From NCBI GenBank assembly GCA_002508545.1, contig DAVH01000025.1:18562-26678 (forward strand): a DNA stretch of 8,117 nt, written 5' to 3'. The first letter of the stretch is position 1; every line of letters begins with the position of its first letter. Shown in pieces: positions 1-5,014 of this stretch. Position numbers and translations under genes: made by a program. This DNA comes from Methanomassiliicoccus sp. UBA6 (GTDB lineage: Archaea; Thermoplasmatota; Thermoplasmata; Methanomassiliicoccales; Methanomassiliicoccaceae). The notes below the pieces were generated by a model that was given only the letters and a program-made list of their open reading frames with translations, ran no database searches and was not told the DNA's origin.

Positions 1-183
1 GAGCTGAAGAACGCCCAGCTCTTCTCGGACAAGCTCGACGACCTCATCAGGCTGAAGAACAAGGTCGCCCACCTGCTCAGGAACAACCTGAACGTTGCGG
101 TAGACGTGGAGCTGGTATCGCCTGGAACATTAACGCGCTTCGAGGGCAAGGCCAAGAGGGTAGTGGACAGGAGGGTACTGTGA
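1..183 (+). CDS. paaK: Phenylacetate-CoA ligase-like adenylate-forming enzyme, C-terminal end (5' truncated)
   Basis: Frame 1 is open from the window edge to TGA at 181-183 and gives the last 60 residues of a protein. The tail runs through a helix rich in charged residues, then VDVELVSPGTL and EGKAKRVVDRR, which I recognise as the end of the C-terminal lid domain of phenylacetate-CoA ligases; the Lys in EGKAKR is in the place of the lid lysine used for adenylation. The family activates aryl acids with ATP and then CoA in the cytoplasm. In archaea such genes often sit beside ACT-domain genes, and here the ACT gene starts inside the stop codon (TGATG), which implies translational coupling. In anaerobic archaea the true substrate may be indole acetate, phenylacetate or another carboxylic acid and cannot be told from the tail. 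The identification rests on a short fragment. Confidence 0.8.
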   Translation, partial: ELKNAQLFSDKLDDLIRLKNKVAHLLRNNLNVAVDVELVSPGTLTRFEGKAKRVVDRRVL

Positions 184-608
184 TGAGCTACACCATCAAG
201 CAGATCTCGATATTCGCGGAGAACAAGCCGGGGAGGCTCGCGGCCATCGCCGAGGTCCTGGAGTCGGAGAGCATCAACATCCTGGCGTTCTCGATCGCCG
301 AGGCCAGCGGGTTCGGGGTGATCCGCGCGCTGGTCGATGCGCCGGAGAAGGCCTTCAAGAAGCTGTCCGAGCTCGGGTACGTCGTCTCCACCACTGACGT
401 CATAGGGGTCAAGATGCACGATCGCCCGGGCGGGCTGAAGGAGATATCCCGGATGCTGGGCGACGCCGGCATCAACATCGAGTACGCCTACGCCTACTCC
501 GGCCGGCCCCACGCCGTCCTGATCCTCCGGGTGGACCATGTCGATGACGCCATCAAGGCGATACTGTCCAAGGGCGGGCAGCTGCTGGAACGGAAGGAGC
601 TGGCCTGA
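183..608 (+). CDS. Tandem ACT-domain protein (PaaK-associated)
   Basis: A 141-residue protein made of two ACT domains, at about residues 3-70 and 72-141. Each opens with a typical beta strand followed by a ligand-loop motif: ENKPGRL (13-19) in the first and HDRPGGL (79-85) in the second. There is no catalytic domain, signal peptide or membrane segment, so it is most likely a cytosolic small-molecule (amino-acid type) sensor. Stand-alone tandem-ACT proteins commonly accompany PaaK-type ligases in archaea. The ATG at 183 shares its A with the ligase stop; a GTG at 180 would add one residue. The coupling suggests that it binds or regulates the ligase, possibly in response to an aromatic amino acid or its breakdown product. 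That role is inference; the domain assignment is firm. Confidence 0.88.
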   Translation: MSYTIKQISIFAENKPGRLAAIAEVLESESINILAFSIAEASGFGVIRALVDAPEKAFKKLSELGYVVSTTDVIGVKMHDRPGGLKEISRMLGDAGINIEYAYAYSGRPHAVLILRVDHVDDAIKAILSKGGQLLERKELA

Positions 609-614
609 TCGCCC

Positions 615-1646
615 ATGATCAAGCCGCGCCGCCTGAGGGAAGGGAGCAAGGTCGCGCTCATCTCTCCGTCCTGGGGAGGCCCCCACGCCTTCCCCAAGGT
701 GTACGAGCGGGGGGTCGAGGTCCTCCGGGAGGAGTTCGGGCTCGAGCCGGTGGCCATGGAGCACACCCTGACCCGTCAATCGTACCTCCGCCGCAACCCC
801 AAGGTCCGCGCCGATGACGTCAACAAGGCGTTCCTGGACCCCGAGATCGATGGGATCATCGCCACCATCGGAGGGGACGATTCGGTGCGCACCCTTCCCC
901 TGCTCAAGACCGACGAGATCCTGGACAACCCCAAGGTGCTGATGGGCTTCTCGGACACCACCACCCTCCTGACCCATCTCACCCTCCACGGCATGGTCAC
1001 CTTCTACGGCCCGTCGGTCATGGCCGGCATCTCCCAGATGCGCGGCCGGCCCCGGGAGGTGCAGCACCTGAAGGACATCCTGTTCCATCCCCGGCCGGCG
1101 TACGATTACGTCCCGTCGCCGTCCTACAGCGAAGGGTACCCCGACTGGTCCGACGACCGCTCGGTGGGCAGGGTGAACCGCAGGAAGAAGAGCATGCGGT
1201 GGAAGGCGGTGCAGGGCGAGGGCCGGGTCGAGGGGACCTTGTTCGGCGGCTGCATCGAGGTCCTGGAGATGATGAGAGGTACCCGCTACTGGCCTCCCCA
1301 GGACTTCTGGGACGGCAAGGTCCTGTTCCTGGAGACCTCGGAGCTGATGCCGTCCCCGTCCTCGGTCAAGCTGATGCTCCGCAGCTTCGGCATCATGGGC
1401 GTCCTGGACGGCCTGAGCGCCCTGCTGATCGGCCGGCCCCGGGGCTATCGGCCGGAGCAGAGGCTCGAGCTGGAGAGGGCGGTCCGCTCGGTGGCGGCCG
1501 AGGAGTTCGGACGGCCGGACCTGCCGCTGGTGGTCAATATGGACTTCGGGCACACCGATCCCCAGATGGTCCTTCCCCTGGGCGCGAGGGTCGAGGTGGA
1601 CGCTGACCGGCCGGGGCTTAGGCTCCTGGAGCCGGCGGTGGAATGA
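615..1646 (+). CDS. S66-family serine peptidase (LD-carboxypeptidase / MccF-like)
   Basis: A 343-residue cytosolic protein of normal family length. The N-terminal half has the LREGSKVALISPS opening, the GGDDS turn (87-90) and the nucleophile elbow GFSDTT with Ser113. The C-terminal half has GGCIEVL (211-217), Glu240 in FLETSE, and His313 in FGHTDP followed by LPLG. Ser113, Glu240 and His313 match in order and spacing the Ser-Glu-His triad of S66 peptidases, and the length and spacing are closest to MccF, the microcin C immunity peptidase. The family cleaves either murein tetrapeptides or aminoacyl-nucleotide-like amides. An archaeon without murein makes the first role unlikely, so an MccF-like detoxifying or amide-hydrolysing role is more plausible (inference). 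It starts 6 bases after the ACT gene stop; AAGGAG at 594-599 could serve as its ribosome site, so it probably belongs to the same operon. Confidence 0.88.
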   Translation: MIKPRRLREGSKVALISPSWGGPHAFPKVYERGVEVLREEFGLEPVAMEHTLTRQSYLRRNPKVRADDVNKAFLDPEIDGIIATIGGDDSVRTLPLLKTDEILDNPKVLMGFSDTTTLLTHLTLHGMVTFYGPSVMAGISQMRGRPREVQHLKDILFHPRPAYDYVPSPSYSEGYPDWSDDRSVGRVNRRKKSMRWKAVQGEGRVEGTLFGGCIEVLEMMRGTRYWPPQDFWDGKVLFLETSELMPSPSSVKLMLRSFGIMGVLDGLSALLIGRPRGYRPEQRLELERAVRSVAAEEFGRPDLPLVVNMDFGHTDPQMVLPLGARVEVDADRPGLRLLEPAVE

Positions 1647-1691
1647 CCGTTCGGCACAGCATCCCGTAACAGCTCCCGCCCGCCCGGAAAT

Positions 1692-1703
1692 CCATTTATA
1701 CCG
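1692..1703 (+). promoter_or_regulatory. Archaeal TATA box for the PEBP pair
   Basis: The sequence CCATTTATACCG forms a clear A/T island in a GC-rich intergenic stretch between the peptidase stop (1646) and the next gene. A purine-rich GGAAA lies just upstream (1686-1690), where a BRE would be. With the usual archaeal spacing of about 25 bases, transcription should begin near 1720-1726. No T-rich terminator for the upstream operon is visible in 1647-1690. Confidence 0.65.
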
Positions 1704-1729
1704 CGGGTTGGAAAAGAACGATGTTCTTA

Positions 1730-1735
1730 GGAGGT
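1730..1735 (+). promoter_or_regulatory. Strong Shine-Dalgarno GGAGGT that favours a TTG start at 1742
   Basis: GGAGGT lies six bases before an in-frame TTG at 1742-1744. The only upstream in-frame ATG, at 1721, would place this perfect ribosome site inside the coding region and has no Shine-Dalgarno of its own. It could only be used on a leaderless transcript, since the TATA box predicts initiation right at it. Confidence 0.6.
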
Positions 1736-1741
1736 ACTTGG

Positions 1742-2263
1742 TTGAAGCTGATCGAGGAACAGGTAGCCCACAAGCCAAGGCAGAGAGGACTGGATGTATG
1801 GGTGGAGGGAGGCGATCTCACCGACGACGAGGTGTGCGAGGGGACCCAGTACTCGCCCCAGCTGACGATCGGGAACCTCAGGGCGCCCTTCGTCGCCGTG
1901 ATCATGGAGGAGATGGGCCGCGAGGGGCCCGTCAACGTCCATTGGCTCCTGTGGAACGTGGAGAGGGCGGAGGCGATACCCCGGAACCTGCCCAAGCAGC
2001 CGGAGATCACCCGCCCCATCCGGGGCCGCCAGGGCCGCAACTCCTTCGGGAACATCGGCTACACGGCCCCCTGTCCGCCCCAGGGCGCGAAGCGCGGCTA
2101 CCGCTTCAGGGTCTTCGGCCTCTCGGAGGAGCTGGAGCTGGAAGGCGGCGCCACCGGGAGGGACCTCGAGAAGGCCATGGAGGGCAGGATTCTGCAGTTC
2201 GGGGAGGCGACGGTGGAGTACGAGCGCCCGTTGTCCGGCAACTTCCTGGGAACGCCCCCATGA
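1742..2263 (+). CDS. YbhB/YbcL-type phosphatidylethanolamine-binding-like (PEBP) protein, degenerate binding site
   Basis: A 173-residue protein from TTG 1742 (180 residues if ATG 1721 is used). PEBP-fold landmarks are present: EGTQYSPQL (33-41, matching the CDG..PP strand), VHWLLWNV with His67-Trp68, IGYTAPCPP (105-113) and the FRVFGL strand near 122. Two motifs that line the family's anion pocket are altered. The Asp-Pro-Asp loop is replaced by MEEMGREG (55-62), and the Gly-x-His-Arg motif reads GAKRG (115-119), with Lys in place of His. The family's role in prokaryotes is poorly defined, with small anionic or phosphoryl ligands proposed. No signal peptide is seen, so it is cytosolic. It is followed after 10 bases by a paralogue that keeps these motifs, so this copy has probably diverged after tandem duplication to a different ligand or a structural role. 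The fold assignment is sound; the function is unknown. Confidence 0.82.
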   Translation: MKLIEEQVAHKPRQRGLDVWVEGGDLTDDEVCEGTQYSPQLTIGNLRAPFVAVIMEEMGREGPVNVHWLLWNVERAEAIPRNLPKQPEITRPIRGRQGRNSFGNIGYTAPCPPQGAKRGYRFRVFGLSEELELEGGATGRDLEKAMEGRILQFGEATVEYERPLSGNFLGTPP

Positions 2264-2268
2264 GGTGA
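2262..2268 (+). promoter_or_regulatory. Shine-Dalgarno GAGGTGA that decides the start of the second PEBP gene
   Basis: GAGGTGA begins within the stop codon of the first PEBP gene and lies five bases before ATG 2274. Earlier in-frame GTG 2265 and ATG 2268 fall inside this site, so ATG 2274 is preferred. Confidence 0.6.
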
Positions 2269-2273
2269 TGACG

Positions 2274-2729
2274 ATGAACAAGGAGGACCTGAATATCGAG
2301 CTGGGGTTCAAGACCTATCCCGTCCAGCACACCTGCGACGGGGAGGGCATAACCCCGGCGATCAAGATAACCGGCTTGACCGCGCCGTACCTCGCGTTGA
2401 TCCTGGACGATCCCGACGCGACCACCGGGACCTTCGTCCACTGGACGATATGGAACATCCCGGCCAGGGATACCATACCGGAGAATGTGTCCCCGGTGGA
2501 GCATCCGCCCGAGCTGCCCGGGGCGGTCCAGGGCATGAACTCCGGGCAGGAGATAGGCTATGCCCCGCCCTGCCCTCCCCGGGGATCGCACCGATACTTC
2601 CTCAAAGTGTATGGGCTGGGGTCCCCGCTCGACCTCCCGGCCGGCGCCTCCCGGAAGAGGCTGGAGGAGGCCATGAAGGGAAAGGTCCTCCAGTACGGCG
2701 AGGTCATGGCCACCTACGGGCGCTCCTGA
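2274..2729 (+). CDS. YbhB/YbcL-type PEBP-family protein, canonical motifs
   Basis: A 151-residue cytosolic protein of the usual length for bacterial and archaeal YbhB-type PEBPs. In order: HTCDGEGITPAI (19-30), ILDDPDA with Asp46-Pro47-Asp48, VHWTIWNIP with His56-Trp57, IGYAPPCPP (94-102), and GSHRY with His106-Arg107. These make up the conserved anion-binding pocket of the family, so this copy is likely to bind a ligand. It is co-transcribed with the upstream paralogue, whose stop overlaps its ribosome site. The physiological ligand in archaea is not known to me. It may work as a heteromer with the degenerate neighbour (inference from tandem arrangement only). Confidence 0.9.
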   Translation: MNKEDLNIELGFKTYPVQHTCDGEGITPAIKITGLTAPYLALILDDPDATTGTFVHWTIWNIPARDTIPENVSPVEHPPELPGAVQGMNSGQEIGYAPPCPPRGSHRYFLKVYGLGSPLDLPAGASRKRLEEAMKGKVLQYGEVMATYGRS

Positions 2730-2739
2730 CCACGGATAG

Positions 2740-2750
2740 CAATAAAATAG
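2740..2750 (+). promoter_or_regulatory. TATA-like box before the hemerythrin gene
   Basis: CAATAAAATAG is an A/T island in the 44-base gap between the second PEBP gene and the hemerythrin start. Its centre is about 29 bases before ATG 2774, so initiation is expected within a few bases of the start codon. This suggests a leaderless or nearly leaderless message, in line with the lack of a well-spaced Shine-Dalgarno. Confidence 0.5.
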
Positions 2751-2773
2751 TCAGTGGCCCAATATGAGAGGCC

Positions 2774-3310
2774 ATGTTGCCAGCAGGGCCTTTGATGATT
2801 GAGCACCGTCTGATAGAGCGCATGGTCGCGGTGCTGGACAAGCAGAGAGCTACGATCGAGGGGGGCAGCCCGCCGGACAACGATCTGCTGGACCAGGCGG
2901 CGGATTTCATGAGGGTCTACGCCGACCGATGCCATCATGGAAAGGAGGAGGAGCTGCTCTTCGCCAAGCTGCAGACGAAGCCGATGAGCCCGGAGATGGT
3001 GTCGGCGATGGACCGCCTCATGGCCGATCACGTCAGGTCGCGCGAGCTCGTCTCCCGGATGAGGGACCTGAACGCGAGGAGCAGGGGCGGCGACGCGGCC
3101 TCCGTCAGCGAGCTCGTGGCGGTCCTGGGCGAGATCGCGAAGCTGTACCCCGACCACATCGCGAGGGAGGACAAGCAGTTCTTCCCCGAGGCGATGCGGT
3201 ACCTGAGCAAGGAGGAGAGCGACGCCATGCTCCAACAGTTCAACGATTTCGACCGAAAGCTGATACATCAGAAATACCGTGCGGTGGTCGAAGGAGCTGA
3301 GAAGAGATGA
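2774..3310 (+). CDS. Hemerythrin HHE-domain protein
   Basis: A 178-residue, mostly helical cytosolic protein. It begins with GPLMIEHRLIERM (5-17), a typical opening of this hemerythrin-like subfamily, which supports ATG 2774 over the internal ATG 2795. Probable di-iron ligands are His11, His54/His55 with Glu59 (HxxxE), His86 with nearby Glu91, and His128 with Glu132/Asp133 in PDHIAREDKQFFP. The spacing fits a four-helix bundle with a non-haem di-iron centre, used in the family for binding O2, NO or iron. The rubredoxin start overlaps its stop (ATGA), so the two are translationally coupled and the rubredoxin is the likely electron donor. The physiological role, such as O2 sensing, O2 reduction or protection against nitrosative stress, cannot be decided here. 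Confidence 0.92.
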   Translation: MLPAGPLMIEHRLIERMVAVLDKQRATIEGGSPPDNDLLDQAADFMRVYADRCHHGKEEELLFAKLQTKPMSPEMVSAMDRLMADHVRSRELVSRMRDLNARSRGGDAASVSELVAVLGEIAKLYPDHIAREDKQFFPEAMRYLSKEESDAMLQQFNDFDRKLIHQKYRAVVEGAEKR

Positions 3311-3471
3311 GAATATGGAGATGCACGGTGTGCGGCTACGAGTACGATCCCGCGGTGGGCGACCCCTTGAGCAACATTCCTCCTGGGACGCCGTTCGAAT
3401 CACTGCCCGATGACTGGGTGTGCCCGATGTGCGGGGCGCCCAAGTCCGAGTTCGAGCTGGTCGAGGAGTGA
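3307..3471 (+). CDS. Rubredoxin
   Basis: A 54-residue small protein. The iron site is complete: CTVCGY (Cys6, Cys9) and CPMCGAPK (Cys39, Cys42), two CxxCG knuckles that hold one iron. Other family marks are the YEYDPAVGDP stretch, the PGTPFESLPDDWVCP segment with its conserved aromatic residues, and an acidic C-terminus. It is a cytosolic one-electron carrier. The ATG at 3307 overlaps the hemerythrin TGA by the ATGA arrangement, so it is made with the hemerythrin and probably passes electrons to it or to an oxygen or peroxide reductase elsewhere. It ends 6 bases before the stop of the convergent kinase gene. Confidence 0.96.
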   Translation: MRIWRCTVCGYEYDPAVGDPLSNIPPGTPFESLPDDWVCPMCGAPKSEFELVEE

Positions 3472-3477
3472 GCGCAC

Positions 3478-4878
3478 CTAGACGAAGCGGTAGGCGCCCC
3501 TCGGCACCAGTATCTCGAACCTGGCCCCCTTGGGGGGCTGGGTCTCCTTGATGGTCATCCCGGTGATGGCGAGTATCTCCTTGACCAGGTACAGCCCGTG
3601 GCCGAAGCGGTCGTCGAACAGTTCCCCGCGCTTCTCCGGAAGCACCCCGGCACCATCGTCCTGGCACACGATCACCAGGTCGTCCCCCCGGCACTCGTAG
3701 AAGAACTTGACCTCCTGGGCGCTGCCGTGGCGGACCGCGTTGAAGCCGAGGTTGTGGAACACCTTGCGGACCAGCGGGTCGGCGTAGATCTCCAGGCCCT
3801 TGAGGTCGATGACGATCGCCGCGTCGCCTATGGGAGCTTCAGCTATTCCCCGCGAGGCGACCTCCTGGGCGGAGAACCACTCCGGGCTCTGCTCCCCCAT
3901 GCGGATGTAGTCCTGGGAGAACACCATCGCCCTGCGCATCTTCTCGCTCGCCAGGAGGGCCTTGTTGACATACTCCTTCGCCCGGGCGGGGTCGCCCTTG
4001 CTCCGGGCAATGTCCAGGTAGCCGTAAAGGGTGGTGAGCTGGTTCATCAGGTCGTGGAGGGTGATCGATCCGGTGAGCGACAGCTTCCTCCTGGAGAGCT
4101 CCAGCTGCTCTTCCATCCGCTTCTGGGTCGTGAGGTCCGTCAGGATGGTGACGAAGTAGCCTGGCTCGGGGGCGTAGATGGCCACGGAGAACCAGCGGTC
4201 AAGGGGGCGGGAGCGCGCGGTGAAGCGGACCTCCTTTCCGTTCTTGATGATGTCGTCGAACGCCTTGAGCATCTCGCGCTCGAAGCCCTCGGTGTCGGTG
4301 ATGAGCTGGCGGACATCGCGGCCCAGCACCGACTCGCCCCGCCGGGAGAACACCTGCTCGAAGGCGTCGTTGACGTCTATGATCATCGAGCTCACCGGGC
4401 GCTCCATCTCGTCGTAGATGATCCGGTGGTAGGCGAACCCCTCCTGCATCCGCATGAGGAGCGAGTGGTAGGCGGCCTCGTCCCTCCTCTCTTTCTCGGC
4501 CAGCAGCCGCTTCTGCCTCGTCTCCAGGAACGAGCGCACCATGGAGATGTCGTGAGCGACATCCCCCGTCCTGGGCAAGTACTGGTCTACGCCGTTGAGG
4601 ATGGCGTCGAGGACCACCTCCTCGTCGATCCGCTTGGAGACCAGGAGGAAGGTGTTGACGTAGCCCATCGCACGGGCGTTGCGAAGCAGGTCCACGCCGT
4701 TCATCGTGAGCGCGGTCATGTAGTCGCTGACCACCGCGTCGTAGTTGCCCGTCGCGATCATGTCGAGGGCGCTCTCGCCCGAGGAGGCGGTGTCCACCTT
4801 GAAGCCCCCGTCAGCGGCCAGCAGGTCTGCGCAAGTCTCCAGATCGACGGGGTCATCGTCTACGAACAGCACCTGCAC
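3478..4878 (-). CDS. REC-PAS-histidine kinase hybrid sensor protein
   Basis: A 466-residue soluble protein with no membrane segment. A receiver domain (about 1-118) has the acid cluster DDD (7-9), the phospho-acceptor Asp52 and Ser81; Arg103 stands where the conserved Lys is expected. A linker coiled coil (about 119-135) and a PAS domain (about 136-252) follow, ending in TILTDLT and a signalling helix. The dimerisation helix carries His275 in HDLMNQLT, the HDxxNQ-type phospho-acceptor. The ATPase domain has the N box with Asn376 and Asn380, the G1 box DDGAG (407-411) and the G2 box GHGLYLVKEI (427-435). The GTG start at 4876-4878 is supported by GGGAGGGA at 4885-4892. The receiver at the N-terminus suggests it takes a signal from another kinase and passes it on through His275. 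No separate regulator gene is in the window, and the sensed signal is unknown; antiporter adjacency hints at ion or redox status (inference). Confidence 0.92.
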   Translation of the reverse strand: MQVLFVDDDPVDLETCADLLAADGGFKVDTASSGESALDMIATGNYDAVVSDYMTALTMNGVDLLRNARAMGYVNTFLLVSKRIDEEVVLDAILNGVDQYLPRTGDVAHDISMVRSFLETRQKRLLAEKERRDEAAYHSLLMRMQEGFAYHRIIYDEMERPVSSMIIDVNDAFEQVFSRRGESVLGRDVRQLITDTEGFEREMLKAFDDIIKNGKEVRFTARSRPLDRWFSVAIYAPEPGYFVTILTDLTTQKRMEEQLELSRRKLSLTGSITLHDLMNQLTTLYGYLDIARSKGDPARAKEYVNKALLASEKMRRAMVFSQDYIRMGEQSPEWFSAQEVASRGIAEAPIGDAAIVIDLKGLEIYADPLVRKVFHNLGFNAVRHGSAQEVKFFYECRGDDLVIVCQDDGAGVLPEKRGELFDDRFGHGLYLVKEILAITGMTIKETQPPKGARFEILVPRGAYRFV

Positions 4879-4884
4879 CGGCGT

Positions 4885-4892
4885 TCCCTCCC
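4885..4892 (-). promoter_or_regulatory. Ribosome site supporting the GTG start of the kinase
   Basis: On the minus strand GGGAGGGA ends six bases before GTG at 4878. No ATG lies near in frame, and a second in-frame GTG is at 4872, so this site decides the start. Confidence 0.55.
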
Positions 4893-4911
4893 AAGCTTTC
4901 CTGCATCGGGC

Positions 4912-4927
4912 GATTATAATATAATAG
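4912..4927 (-). promoter_or_regulatory. TATA box of the kinase gene
   Basis: On the minus strand the run CTATTATATTATAATC is made almost only of A and T. It sits about 40 bases before the GTG start, so initiation near 4890-4897 would leave a short leader that holds the ribosome site. It indicates that the kinase can be transcribed apart from the antiporter gene. Confidence 0.65.
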
Positions 4928-4945
4928 ATGCCTCCAGATTAGCAA

Positions 4946-4961
4946 TTATCTGAATAGATAA
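4946..4961. promoter_or_regulatory. 16-bp dyad (possible operator) upstream of the kinase TATA box
   Basis: TTATCT and AGATAA are exact inverted repeats around a four-base GAAT spacer. The dyad lies about 20 bases upstream of the kinase TATA box on the minus strand, a common place for archaeal activator or repressor sites. It overlaps a second, weaker dyad (CAGAT at 4935-4939, ATCTG at 4948-4952). A binding protein is not identified. Confidence 0.4.
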
Positions 4962-4978
4962 CGATAAAAAGGAAGGAG
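4962..4978 (-). terminator. Poly-T terminator after the antiporter gene
   Basis: Read on the minus strand, 37 bases after the antiporter stop, the sequence CTTCCTTTTTATCG has a T tract within pyrimidine-rich sequence. This is the usual form of archaeal intrinsic termination. A short GC-rich inverted repeat (GGGCG at 4985-4989, CGCCC at 5003-5007) precedes it and may form a weak stem. Confidence 0.5.
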
Positions 4979-5014
4979 CCAGATGGGCGGCGCCGGTCCG
5001 CGCGCCCTCCGGCC

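Noticed and set aside
1199..1606. A 135-codon frame inside the peptidase gene
   Set aside because: It overlaps the S66 coding frame, which carries the triad Glu, and its protein is Gly/Pro/Arg-rich.
1708..2268. Alternative open frames over the first PEBP gene on both strands
   Set aside because: They show Gly/Arg-rich composition and no motif; the PEBP frame has family motifs, a TATA box and a strong ribosome site.
3598..4953. A 451-codon open frame on the plus strand opposite the kinase gene
   Set aside because: Its protein is rich in Val, Glu, His and Leu with no recognisable domain. It lies wholly antisense to a clear multi-domain kinase and even crosses that gene's promoter. It is a by-product of GC-rich third codon positions.
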